From the NCBI GenBank assembly GCA_009869945.1, contig WIXG01000297.1:33430-97429 (forward strand): a stretch of 64,000 nt of DNA, given 5' to 3'. Position 1 is the first letter of the stretch; the number at the start of each line of letters is the position of its first letter. The stretch is from Mesaphorura yosii. Lineage: Eukaryota; Arthropoda; Collembola; Poduromorpha; Tullbergiidae. The notes beneath the pieces are model-generated. The model saw nothing but the letters and a program-made list of their open reading frames with translations, was not told the origin of the DNA and made no database searches. Position numbers and translations under genes: made by a program. Positions 1 to 10,852 of this stretch are shown here, in pieces.

Positions 1-1
1 G

Positions 2-1261
2 CCAAAGTTGTACGAAGTTGTGAGCCAGGGTCTGGGCAAAAGCATCATCCTCGTCCTGAACAAGATCGACTTGGCACCCGCTCCACTTGTCTTGGCCTGG
101 CGAGAACATTTCAAGAGCAAATATCCAAAACTACAAGTGATCTGTTTCACGTCATATCCTTCATACAATCTGCGGGGCAACCAGCAGACTAAAACGAAAG
201 GCAAACGAACGAAAGGGCGCATGAAAATGGCCGCTGAAGGAGCAATGAGTCTACTTCAAGTTTGCGAAGGGCTTGTCGGGACACAGCTGGACTTGTCCTC
301 TTGGAGGGAGAAGATTACCGCTGAAATGAGTGACGCCGGACAGGAAGAGGCGGACACCGACATCAAAATTGGGGCAGTTGTTGACACTCCAGTGCCTGAT
401 TCTAGCTACTACGAATTCAAAAAGTTCTCTGGAGGTATCCTGACCTTGGGATGCGTGGGCCAGCCAAACGTTGGAAAATCATCCGTCATCAATGCTCTCA
501 TGGGCAAGAAGGTAGTCAGCGTCTCCAAAACACCCGGACACACAAAACACTTCCAGACAATCTTCCTTACTCCGAATGTGAGGCTCTGCGACTGCCCCGG
601 TCTCGTGTTTCCTTCCAAAGTGCCGAAACCCCTTCAAGTCCTCTCAGGAAGCTACCCTGTTGCCCAGTTAAGAGATGCTATTTCTGTCGTGCGATATTTA
701 GGCGAGAGACTCAACCTTCCAAAGATCTTGCAACTAAATCATCCTGAAGGCGGTGGGTGGAACTCCGGGTCGTGGTCAGCGCACGACATCGCCGAGGTTT
801 GGGCAATTAAACGTGGGTTCTTCACCGCCAAAGCATCCAGACCGGACTCAAACCGTGCAGCAAACCACATCTTGAGGCTTGCGCTGGATGGACGCGTCTG
901 CTTGTGCTTGACTCCTCCCAATTACCATGCCGAGCAAGAGAAATGGAGTCGAGACCAGGCGTTGGGAGAGATTGAAGCTCTGCAAGCAAAATCAACGAGG
1001 GAAGACAAAGACAGTCGGGCGCTAGACGAAGAAGGGCAAAGTCAAGAGTCCGAGTCAGAAGAATCTTCTGTGGAAGGTGCTCCAGAGGGTCGCGAAGCGG
1101 AAGAAGAGAGCGAGAGTGAAGAAACCGAATCCGGACAGGAATTAAATAATGCGCAACACCAAAGCAAACCGACGACCAAAAGCAAAGGAAAGTCGGCGCC
1201 GCCTCCTAAAGTCAATATCAAGAACAAGTTCGCAATGCTTGAAGAAGCCGAATTGGAATAA
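2..1261 (+). CDS. GNL1: GNL1-like circularly permuted GTPase, 3' part
   Basis: C-terminal part of a guanine-nucleotide-binding-protein-like 1 GTPase (YRG/HSR1 family), truncated at its 5' end by the window edge; the reading frame is open from base 2. G motifs appear in the circularly permuted order typical of the family: G4 NKID near residue 20 comes before the P-loop GQPNVGKSS (about residues 151-159), followed by a TPGHTKH-type switch region and G3 DCPG. The C-terminus is a Ser/Glu-rich acidic tail followed by a Lys-rich segment and ends in a short conserved-looking block (KNKFAMLEEAELE). The family acts in ribosome biogenesis and nuclear/nucleolar GTP binding. A polyadenylation signal AATAAA lies at 1382-1387. 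The downstream gene is on the opposite strand, so the two converge. Identification is secure; only the N-terminal exon(s) are missing. Confidence 0.93.
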   Translation, partial: PKLYEVVSQGLGKSIILVLNKIDLAPAPLVLAWREHFKSKYPKLQVICFTSYPSYNLRGNQQTKTKGKRTKGRMKMAAEGAMSLLQVCEGLVGTQLDLSSWREKITAEMSDAGQEEADTDIKIGAVVDTPVPDSSYYEFKKFSGGILTLGCVGQPNVGKSSVINALMGKKVVSVSKTPGHTKHFQTIFLTPNVRLCDCPGLVFPSKVPKPLQVLSGSYPVAQLRDAISVVRYLGERLNLPKILQLNHPEGGGWNSGSWSAHDIAEVWAIKRGFFTAKASRPDSNRAANHILRLALDGRVCLCLTPPNYHAEQEKWSRDQALGEIEALQAKSTREDKDSRALDEEGQSQESESEESSVEGAPEGREAEEESESEETESGQELNNAQHQSKPTTKSKGKSAPPPKVNIKNKFAMLEEAELE

Positions 1262-1517
1262 TTAACATGATTAATTATATTTTGAGGTCGTACGGCTTCA
1301 TGTGAAAGTTCGCATGGGTTTTTATTTCTTTCTTTAAATGCTTGTTATAGTGCTTTTATGAAAACCAATGCCAATTTGATAAATAAATTCTTCGTGCCAA
1401 ATTCATGCCATTTTTGTTAAATTATTTTATTGTTTTATCCAGATCCCATTACCCCATCATTTTAGTAATGCTATGCCTCACAAAACGTTAAGATAAAGTG
1501 GTCGCGATTTTGCTCAC

Positions 1518-2083
1518 TCACAATAGCAAACATGGACCTGGGTAAATCAAGTCGCTGATGACTGGCACGTTGAGCACCTTGCCCAGCGTATTCCAACAAG
1601 CTATTTCGCTACAGTCCTCTACGGTGGAAACGCGCATCGACCTTCTCCCACTTCCAAATCCCTGTGATTCGCGCTGTGACTGGCCCGCCATAGTCGACTT
1701 ACCCAAGTCGAAGGGCCGTTCCCAGCCACGAAACGGCTGTCCAGCTGGGCGCAAGCTCCATCTGGGTCGGGATGGTTTCCTTTGGTTGGGTGGCATTCCA
1801 GAGTGTAAGAATCAGAAGATTGGTCTCTGTCAAAGCGGTCAATTTGTCTTGTCTCGGAGGTGGCGGTCTCAACTTGGCCACCACCGTGAACGGATTTTCC
1901 TCCGGCCCTTCCTGCTTCTCCCGCACTGAGGAAGAAGCATTCTCTTTAAGCGCGCAATTCTTCAGTAAAATGGCGTCAGATGTTAATTTATTGCCTATTA
2001 CCAAATCCGGCACCAACCAGAAGCAAGATGCAAGCTGTCATCGCTATAAACTTAAGAAATCTACTTTCGGAGGATGACGCCAT
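1518..2083 (-). pseudogene. Broken SSI-like serine protease inhibitor copy
   Basis: On the minus strand an ATG at 2083 opens a hydrophobic signal-peptide-like segment (FIAMTACILLLVGAGF) followed by a GTAATA donor. After a cctcag acceptor come fragments matching the Streptomyces subtilisin inhibitor fold: SYTLECHPTKGNHPDPDG (first cysteine block), YGGPVTARITGIW (strand after the reactive site) and DCSEIACWN (last cysteine block). These lie in different reading frames, so at least three frame breaks separate them, and the reactive-site cysteine block itself is not visible. The order, strand and exon layout (signal peptide exon, then domain) match the intact SSI-like gene 3 kb away at 4842-5324. 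I therefore call it a decayed tandem paralogue. Misassembly or sequencing error could mimic some of the breaks. Confidence 0.7.
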
Positions 2084-3107
2084 GCCTATGGCTGCTACTT
2101 TAACTGATAATCTTTGACGTCTTTACAAATTGACTCTTACGAAAGGATTGGGCAAATCGAAGCTTGGTTGCTTGAAACAATAGAAACAATACCTGACGCC
2201 TTAAAATATAATTTAAAGGCCTTATTATAATGTGAGGTACTTCTCGCCTGAAATTAAAAAAACAACCAACCAACTCTTTGGCTGACATCTTCCGAAGTGG
2301 CGTGATCATCGGTCTTTGTATCGTGGCGTGAGTCAGCTCTCCGTGCAAATCAACAGGAAGCCTTTGTCGGCTCCGCGGACGTGGAGGTTGATATTGAAGC
2401 TGGTCGAGTGCTGGTTTTCCAAGCGTCAGGGTGCCATTCACAGAAGTAGAATTGCTTTTCGATGGCCACGAGCTTACCAAAAGAAGCTGGACCCGTGCCA
2501 TATGAAAAGTCTTGCATTGACGTTGAGCGTTAATGGACAAATTCCTAGTTTTCGAGCCAACTCAAGCGCTCAAGTTGGAAAAGATTCAAGATTTCAGCAT
2601 CAATAATCAAGTTGCAAACGATGTTTCCTGGTCTGGGCCTGCCAGAACGCGACTGAAACGACTGAAATCGGTCCCAACTTTCGGCTATCGGGGACAGGAT
2701 GGTTTTATGGTGTCGAAGGTCATCATCAGAAAATTGGCGAGCTCGAACACAAACTGAAGTGCGAGGACTTGAAGAATTCCGTTTTGATGCAGGTCGTATT
2801 TTAATTTTAGGACACTTTTCAAGCCATTTCGAAGAAAATTGTAGAACATTTCCAAATAATTAGTAGAGCGGGATGGCCAAAATCACGTAAAAAAAACTTG
2901 TCAATGCATATATGGCGAGAACGCCTGATCAGTTGTCAATATAGAGCCTCATTTTTAAACTGCTGAGCAGGTGCAGACCAATGTGACGGCGATAAACTGA
3001 TTACGCAAGACCAAGTCAACATAAATTATAAATTGATCCGTTTAGTTCTGTTTCTATTTTTGTAAAATGGTCAATGTTATATTTTCATAAATCGTTTTCA
3101 GCTTAAA
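2084..3107. other. Unassigned stretch with ORF fragments
   Basis: About 1 kb between the broken SSI copy and the chemoreceptor. Several short open frames exist on both strands, for example plus-strand pieces around 2340-2490 and 2533-2757. Adjacent frames there give protein-like segments such as VEVDIEAGRVLVFQASG and FTEVELLFDGHEL, but no continuous frame, start codon or recognisable family could be established. It may be another decayed gene. Nothing else was recognised. Confidence 0.3.
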
Positions 3108-4554
3108 TTACAACCCGATGATGTTGTGGAAAAGGAAATACACAGAGTAGTAGAATAGTTTTGTCAACCACAATGTCCCAAAATACCAGCGGACTAATTT
3201 CATCGCAAATGTACATCGAGCCGCTGAATCGAGTTCGTATTGTACGTAATGTACGAAGTTCCAGTCGCGCGTGCAAAAGTTTCTTGCTTTGATTGCTATC
3301 GCTTCGCTGTTCGCAATGCCGTACCAGACAGTCCGAACTCCAAACGGCGAGGAGCTGCTTGGAGTGCGCGTACAAATTCCCAAACATGTGAAGGAGGAAA
3401 GTGGCCAACGCGCAGCTGCCACCGGAAATAAAAACGAAAACGAGGCGTTCGTAGGAAGGGCCACGGGACGCGACTGTAAAGTAGCTGCCGGTACAGGAAA
3501 ACAGAACACCGAGCAACATTCCAACGGTCAACAGGTGGGAAGCCCAGCCAACAAATGTCTCAAATCCCGCATAGAGTGCTTGATAGGCTTGGAACAGCTT
3601 GCTTGTATTCCTCAGGCTGCCCACGCTCAGCGAGCCGCTTCCTAATTTGGCGGTCAGGGCGTCGGTGGAAGACCACAGAAGCATTGCACACATCATCACA
3701 AACACACTCCAGCGCACAAATATTATTACTGTGATGTACGCAAACAGCAAATACGTGCAGACGGTTGCCGGGTACAAAAGGTATACTGGAAATGTGGCGT
3801 CGGCGTAGTAGAAAAAAACAACTGGTCGCAAAAGTTCCACTGTCAAGCGCAGGAGAATGTCCAGCCTCGTGGCGAATCCAAGCGAGAAACTCAGCGGCAA
3901 GGCGTACACAATGGACGCGTGGACAAATTTCAGAAGGCGGTGCAATTTGGCTCTGCTTCGCTTCTCGTTCGTCCATTCAACAATGCTCCAACCATCCGAG
4001 AACCATTCTAGGCCAAAAGTTGACAGTTTAACCCAATTTCTACATAATCAAATTTCCTTACCGTCTAATCGCTCAAGAAATCGCAGCAGAGAGTTGAGGA
4101 TGTAGACGGGCATCTTTGCGCACTGTCTCCAGCCCCACAGGTAATCCAAATACATTGTATAGCCATGCAGAAGGAGCCCAATCAGTGAAAGTAAGAATGT
4201 GACAGCCGGTAACTCCTGTGACGTGGTCAAATTCCAGGAAATGCAAACGACAAATGCGACCAGAAGTTGAATCACGAAGCCCAAGGCAGTATTTACACGG
4301 AAATGCCACCAGAATAAGCTGGACTCGTTCCATTTAAAAAGCCGAGCCTTGGTATTGAACTCTATTGGACACAGGCCAAGTTTTCCAGCCAGGTGAAGTG
4401 TACGTTGCAAAAGTTTTAGGATTTCGTTGTCAAGAATCATTTTGCGCGCGTACCCTTTTGTTGTGTTATCATCTGGGTGAGCCTGAGCAGACAGTGACTG
4501 AAAGCCTGACCAAGGGAAGAGTGCATACAGTCTGAACATCAGGCTGGCCGACAA
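3108..4554 (-). CDS. Gustatory-receptor-like seven-helix protein
   Basis: A multi-helix membrane protein in the style of arthropod gustatory receptors, putative ligand-gated chemosensory channels of the neuronal membrane. Exon 1 runs 4554-4062 and ends at GTAAGG; a 54-bp intron follows; exon 2 starts at 4007 and keeps frame (phase 1). Hydrophobic segments in exons 1-2 include TALGFVIQLLVAFVVCISW, VTFLLSLIGLLLHGYTMYL, ATVCTYLLFAYITVIIFV, a segment beginning HLLTVGMLLGVLFSC, and LVFVFISGGSCALATFLLH. The last part is best read in a different frame (ending TKLFYYSVYFLFHNIIGL, stop at 3108), which looks like the C-terminal helix of this family. That needs either a third short intron of about 45-52 bp around 3300-3360 with a weak donor, or a frameshift. 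Family assignment rests on topology and style, not on a decisive motif. Confidence 0.62.
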
Positions 4555-4841
4555 GAATTACAAATTGGACAAGGCAACCGAATGTCAATGAGAAAATGAA
4601 CTGAAAATATTATACTGTAAGCTTCCACTACTTTAATATCTAAAGTCCAGAAGTTCAAAGTTGACGATTTCCAATTTTCATGCGATAAACAAGTCAATTG
4701 ATTGAACTACGGATATTAATCGACTGGACATGGAATTTGCCTTTCGCCACTTGTAGTAAACATGTACGACCTTCGACTCCTCCTCGAAATTAAATATGTT
4801 CCAAACAACTGATGACTGGGTTTCTTCGGCTCCCTGGCGGT

Positions 4842-5324
4842 CTACTGCCTATTCGTCATGAAGACAGCCGCCAAAAGGTTCCAACGGCTGATTTCGCACC
4901 CGTTCGTTCTGCGGAAGACCGTATTGACCTTTGCTCCTGCCCACGTTCCAGTGACGGTGGCCGTGTTAGGTCCTCCATACTGCATGGTGCACATTTCTTG
5001 TCCCGTACTGTTGGTGAACGGCTGGACTCCAGTAGCGACCGCTGTCGTGATGGCTTGGCATGCAGCAATCGCGCTCGGATGGGTTCCAGTCGCCGGATTG
5101 CAGCCCAGCGTGTATGTCCCGTCCAGTTCGCCCGAGTGCTCAATCTTGATGTTCAAATTGTAGTCCGGGCTGGCGTTCACTGTATAAGCTTCGGGAAAAG
5201 GATCACACGCTTATTAGCCAAATTAACCAAAAACTTAATTACTCGGTCGTAAAAACTTACCTGTAATCAGCAACCACACGAAGATTTGATTGTAGGACTT
5301 CATTGCAGAGAGTTTTCCAGACAT
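4842..5324 (-). CDS. Secreted SSI-type (subtilisin inhibitor-like) serine protease inhibitor
   Basis: Two exons: 5324-5261 (signal peptide) and 5179-4842, joined by an 81-bp GT-AG intron (donor GTAAGT, acceptor atacag), total 133 residues; an in-frame ATG at 5303 would give 126. The signal peptide is MKSYNQIFVWLLITVNAS-like. The mature domain carries the hallmark blocks of the Streptomyces subtilisin inhibitor family (MEROPS I16): TYTLGCNPATGTHPSA with two cysteines, reactive-site block MCTMQYGGP, ATVTGTWAG, and NGCEISRWN with the last cysteine. By family numbering the P1 residue would be Met in C-T-M-Q, suggesting inhibition of subtilisin/chymotrypsin-like proteases. The family is known from actinobacteria, so an intron-bearing, eukaryote-style secreted copy points to horizontal acquisition and domestication. 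Likely roles are inhibition of microbial or gut proteases. A TATA-like CTATTTAAG lies about 50 bp upstream of the ATG. Confidence 0.85.
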
Positions 5325-5373
5325 GGGGCCAGAAATTCCGATTTTAAGTTAAACAGAGTTAACCTTTCCAGCG

Positions 5374-5382
5374 CTTAAATAG
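5374..5382 (-). promoter_or_regulatory. Possible TATA-like element of SSI gene
   Basis: CTATTTAAG on the minus strand about 50 bp upstream of the first ATG of the SSI-like gene. Position and composition suit a core promoter, but nothing else supports it. Confidence 0.3.
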
Positions 5383-7249
5383 CTTTCGTCCAAAAAATAC
5401 ATGAAATTATTACGCAGCGTTCAATTTAGGCACACTAACCACAATTTTCCTCAAATGAATTAAACATGAACACGAGCGCCAGAAACTACGTAAATACCTT
5501 GACTTTGTGCATTTGGCTAGAGCGCGACATAATTTAATTCATTCTGTTCCCATTATCATGCTGATTTGAGTCATCGTTGGCCATCATGAGTAAATAAGAT
5601 AAGAATAGTAACAAATTGTGCTTCTCTGTGAAGCGCAGTTCGCCGTTGGACCATGCATGTTAATACAAACTGACACATGTGCACAAGTGCAAAATCAGTT
5701 GTTAGTCAGTATTAATAGCAATTGGCTACGATTAGGAAATTCATTCCCTACATTTAATTTTTAATTATGCTCTCAACTCGCGCTGAATGAATTTTGTATC
5801 GAAAATTGAAGCAAAGCCTGAGAACGCCGTATCTGGAAAAGGTGTTCGTAAAAGGTGGCAGCGACCAGCATATTTTCAGTTTCTGTTTCAGGATCTGCGA
5901 ATCTACGCTTCTGCTTCGTAGTTCATGTTAAAGCCATAAATAAATGACGGAACATGGGCGCAAAATAGTGGTGAAATCAAATGGCGACCTTGATGTTTGA
6001 CCTCCACCTCTTTTACCAGCAATTCACAAACTCTCTCAACAAACCCTTCAATTTACGTGATTACCCGGAGTGGCAGATTTGGCAAAAATCCTACAGTAAA
6101 TGATCATTGGCTGCCTTACTACTAGCTACCCAATTCTATTTTTAAACTTTAAGCCTGCTCACTCGACTTACTTTGTCAGTTGCCAGTCCTGTACTCGCCA
6201 ATCGTTATGCCTGTCACCAGCAAAGAGGCTTGATAATTCTAATCATGGTTCAATGTTCTTGCTCAAACTATTTTTGGGTTAAGCTTGTTGTGGTATGAAT
6301 GTGTGTGTGTGTGTGCTAGGCTTAAAATTGCTGTGAAGCTATAAATAAACGTTTGGGTATAAATACAAGATAGTGCCAGAGCATGCGTTCTAGTCTCGGT
6401 CATTCTGGTTTTGGCATTCTTGCTCTAAAGTAGATTCTTATTCTTGCTCGTAAATAAAATGTGAAGATTTTAATTCTGTCTCGTCAAGCCTCAAGTTTCC
6501 CAATTCATTTCCTTGTGGTCAGTTGTCTCATTCGTCGTTGTCAATTTGTCTCAAATTGTAATTTGTGTCGTGGTCATCATTCTGTCTCAACTTCTCTCAT
6601 CAGTGGTTGCAGTTTGTCCCCGAACTCAGGGTTTCAGTCCACAAGTCATGTCTCACATTGGTCAACAATCTCATCTCATCAGTTTGGTAACTAACCGCTT
6701 AGCATTCTATCTCTGTCCTAAATTCTGTCTCAAACTTCTCTGAGTCTAATTGAGTAACGTGCTGTGAATAGAACTTGTGTAGAATCTTCTAACTTGTAGT
6801 TTAATCCGTTGTAATTCTCTTGGAATGTCCGCGGATGGACAATCCAACATTTCCCATGCACTTGGCATGGGTGGCGATCACCATTTTCTCATTTAAGGTA
6901 GTTAACTAGTCTCATGCAGGCCAATCTTTCTCATTCGTCAGGCCCCGAGAGAAGGCATGCATCCCGCGTTTTGAAAAACTTCTCACCGCTTCGAATCAGC
7001 GTCGGAGCGTAGCGACGCTAACATTCGCAGGGTTTCTTGTTTATGGCACGAGGCAGCTCGTGATTACCTTCACATAATTTTATGGGCTACTCCAACTCGT
7101 GTGAAGGGTAAACTAAGGCAAATAGGCAAATTGTAGATGAATGAATTAATGACACCTGGACACGTGTTCGTCCCAGCTTTCAAATGACGTAAATGATCGC
7201 CTTGAACAGGAGCACCACCGAGTTTAAGAACTAAATGAAGCGGTTATAT
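5383..7249. other. Intergenic, AT-rich, no gene recognised
   Basis: About 1.9 kb between the SSI gene and the V-ATPase 3' end. Open frames are short and low-complexity (Ser/Leu-rich stretches near 6460-6740 derive from repeated TCTCAT-like words). A TG microsatellite sits at about 6297-6315. A small inverted repeat CACGAG-gcag-CTCGTG occurs near 7048. No RNA gene or coding signal was found. Confidence 0.5.
6297..6315. repeat. TG dinucleotide microsatellite
   Basis: An uninterrupted run of alternating G and T of about 19 bases in intergenic DNA. Confidence 0.8.
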
Positions 7250-7254
7250 TTTAT

Positions 7255-10200
7255 TCATTCATCCAATTCATCCTCAACTGCTGCCAACATCGTCTTGAAA
7301 GAGAATGGAACAAATGGATGCCCTTGTCCTTCGTAAAACTTTGACTGGAACTCGACCCAGTGCAGACGGAGCGTGTGCAGGAACGCACTGAGTCCCTCCA
7401 TCAGACACAGGATAAAAACGGTTAAAGATGACCAGAACATGAAGATGGCGTAGAGGATAATTCCGCCCCACCAGTGGTCTTGTGCCAGGCCGATGCGGAG
7501 CAGCATCGACCAGAGCACGTCGGAGAGCTGGGCGTGGGCGAGAGACAGCGCCCAGAGACGGAGGTAGGATGCCGTATGCGAGACGGCCTCCAGAACAAAC
7601 TCTATCGTGTGGATCCCTTGGTAAATCATTGTCTCGCCAAAGTCGAACTCGCCTGCTACGCCGTGGCCGTGTGCAGCATCACTCGATCCGTGCCCATTGC
7701 CAGACTCACTGGCGCCGTGGCCGGGCTCTTTTGTCATTGGCGATGAGGGCGCCCCGTGCGACTCATCTTCGTCTTCATCGTCGCTCATCAGCATCGTCCG
7801 TATGACGTCGTCCGACCACCTCTTCTTCAACCATCTCTGCCGCAGGATGAGGGGCTTCATCAGAAGCATCCACGGGATACAAAGCAGGGCGATGACGAGG
7901 AGAAACCACTGCAGTGTCTCTTGTCCAGTATAAAAGGAGCCACTGGACTCGTTGCAACTTTTTGGGTGCGGTGGGATTCCCTTGAAGAGCAGCATGTTGA
8001 TGAATGTGATTAGGATCGACGGTGCGCAGAAAGGGCCTGAAAAAGAAATGTGATAGAATTAGTGCCATTGCCAGCCATAATTTTGGCCTTTATTTGTAGG
8101 TTCGGCTGTACCTGTCTCCTCTCCGCCATCCGCGCTGTACCACGCCCATTTGTGAAACATCAGCACAACCAAGTAAAAGAAAATCAGGCATTTGAAAAGG
8201 ATTCGAGGAACAAACTCGCAGTACATCTCCAGCGAGCGCCGATAGTTGATGTGATTCCAGAGCGAGAGGCAGATTCCAAAAATCATGTGAATCACGCCGA
8301 TGATGATGGAAATCTTCATCTTGTACGAGTTCAGAAACTGGATTTTGTTATCAGTCACCTGCCAAATTGGGTCCACTCCGACCGGATACGGCGTGCCTTT
8401 GTATCCTCTGAGAGGGTCGAGCATGAAGTCCTTTCGGGTGTCTTCGTCTTTCAAAAGACTCATGTCTTCGTAATTGTACCAGCTGGAACCAAATATGTTA
8501 ATACTTTTGCTGAATATGTCATTGTAGATGAGTCCCGTGTAAAATGAAAAGACGCCCATCAGCAAGATGATGTATCGGCCGTTAAAGAAAATGTTGAAGA
8601 CCTACAAAATGTTAAAAAATTAATACGCCCGTACGCGAAAAAAAACAAATGCAAGAATGCAAATATTCTTGTACGCACTTCTCCAAGCTTGTTGTTGGCC
8701 AGCTTCTCCTCGTTTAGCACCATCCAGCCCGCAAACAGGAAGATTATCATCGCGTGTCCAATGTCACCAAACATCACGGCGAATAAAAACGGAAATGTGA
8801 TGATTGTAAATGGTGCCGGATTAATTTCTCGATACGTGGCCATTCCGTAAGCGTCGACTAGATTTTGAAAGCCCTCCGTGAACTTGTTCAGTCGATGGTA
8901 AGTCGGTGGCTGTTCTTTCGTTCCCATTCGATGTAAAATTGGCGGGACTGAGCTTCCAGTCCGATCCTGCAAGAAAATTGAAGCGTAATTAATTTTTCAT
9001 TTTCACTGCGTGCAGTGAATTGCATATCCGCCAATTTACCGTCCCACGTCTCAGTGCCGCGTGCACAGACTCCATTTCATTTGTTGGTAGCCAGCACTCA
9101 GCAATCAAACACTTTTGTGTCACATCCAGATTGAATAAATTCAGTGTGTGATAAATCGCCTTGATCTTCCGTACTTTGATGAACCAAACACGAATCGACT
9201 TTGCGGCAGAGATCAGAACACGCTTTCGGTGATCTTTGGTCTTAGAGAGAACGACGGTTAGGTCTTCGATTCGCGTCATGACGCCAATGGACGTCTCACG
9301 TCTCTCGACGGCAGTCTCAGGGCAGGGGTAAACTGTTGCACGGAAGCCCTCGGCTATTTTCTTGACTCGTGACTTGAGTTGATCTCCTTGGAAGAAAATT
9401 ATGAACACTGTTTTGTAAACCATATCACCCTGAAACAAGAAACAAGCCATAAGTTAAGCCCGACTATTCATTCAAGATCATGGTAACAATTAAATGATGT
9501 CAGCTTACGGTTGACGGATCCTCGAGCGGAGTCTCAATTTCTGACTGACGAAGAAATACATTACCACGACATGCACGCCAGAGTAGGCGTTCAAATGCGG
9601 GCAACTTCTCACGTAAAATGACGCCAGCGATGAACCTACGGCAAAAGAAAACAGCATTTTAATACCAGTTTCATTTCCACGCCTCGGCTCGGCTTCAATT
9701 CAAGAATTAGCAACTTACCCGAGTCGTGCAGAGGGCGGTGGCTCCCGCCCTGTTGGCCTCACACTGCTGCCAGCAGACAGCCCCTCTTCACTTAGCAGCT
9801 CAGTCCGTTCATCAATGCTAATCAGCGGACCTCCTTCGTCCATCTGTGAGACCATCCATGTCAACTTCAGGGCACGCACGATCACGATTTAATTACAGGG
9901 TTCGTTTCAGACGTTGGAGGTAGCAGTAGCAGGATGGCGGTGGTTCAGGAACAGAGCAGCACGCATCACGCATGGCAATTCGACAAGTCGATACAGGCGG
10001 AGGCGTAGGCGGAAATAAAAATGAATACAACATCTACGATTAGCTGCTGCAATGCAATCAATTAGTGATTCAACAACAAGTACAGTAATTATAATACAAT
10101 TACTAAAAGCATAAAGAAAAAGCGCCAACAGAACAGATAAGAATTACCTGGCAGAATTACACGAGGGTTAATTAGCGGCACACAAGAGAAGGCTGGACAG

Positions 10201-10852
10201 TAAGACAAAGAATAATGCAGTGAAACGGAGAGATAATAGCGATAAGTAGAGAGTTTGATTGGTTAGGCAGAGCGGGTTGGTTAAGTAAGTGCAACATATA
10301 AAATTGAGGACATTTAATGGACATATTTGTTTATAACTAACCTCATCAAAGAATACTTGTGTCTTTCTCATAATGTGCTTAAGCTCGGTCAACTCCAGAA
10401 AGTTGCGCTTCAGCCCTTCAGCATTCTGGTTGACTTCCTTCAGTTCTGACTCCAATTTATCCAATGTCGCTTCCAAGTCAATCATTTCTCTCGAAGCTGG
10501 TGCATCAGGGTATTCTTTGGTGTCTAGGATTGGAATATCATCCTTCTTCATCTCCGTCTCCAGATAACGCAGCTTCCGTTCCATGTCATCGCACCGTCTG
10601 ACTTCTGTCACGAATTTCCGCTGAAATGCGTTGACGTCGGGGTTTAACTGCAAAATTAATACAAATATTAATTAATCCGATCTCGATCTACGCCAATAAT
10701 TAGTCAATTCGTGTTTGGTCACTTACATCCCGAAACTGCACCAAGCCGACTTCGCCCAGTTCGGAAACGCAATTGTAGGCGGCTTCTGGCTGGAGGAAGA
10801 GTTGACACAGGGTCATCTCCTCGGACTGAAACAGTGACGATGTTGGCTTCAT
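7255..10852 (-). CDS. Vha100: V-type H+-ATPase 116-kDa subunit a (V0 sector)
   Basis: Eight exons on the minus strand: 10852-10727, 10647-10342, 9843-9719, 9635-9509, 9429-9040, 8966-8679, 8601-8112 and 8036-7255, total 2634 nt or 877 residues, in frame throughout with GT-AG introns. The N-terminus has the family blocks [19 protein letters not shown] and [13 protein letters not shown]. The C-terminal half is hydrophobic with several membrane spans, including the motif [18 protein letters not shown] that carries the Arg essential for proton translocation through the V0 rotor. The protein couples ATP hydrolysis to proton pumping in endosomes, lysosomes and apical membranes. Stop codon TGA overlaps the polyadenylation signal AATAAA (7250-7255), giving a very short 3' UTR. 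The start at 10852 was chosen because it precedes the conserved N-terminal block directly; further 5' non-coding exons may lie in 10.9-12.6 kb. Arthropods usually have several subunit a paralogues, so the symbol is family-level. Confidence 0.96.

Noticed and set aside
1558-2077. Plus-strand proteins at 1558-1929 and 1772-2077
   Set aside because: They are antisense to the SSI-like fragments on the minus strand, which have recognisable motifs.
4842-5324. Bacterial contamination as the source of the SSI gene
   Set aside because: It has a GT-AG intron, a eukaryotic-style promoter and lies between animal genes, with a decayed paralogue nearby.
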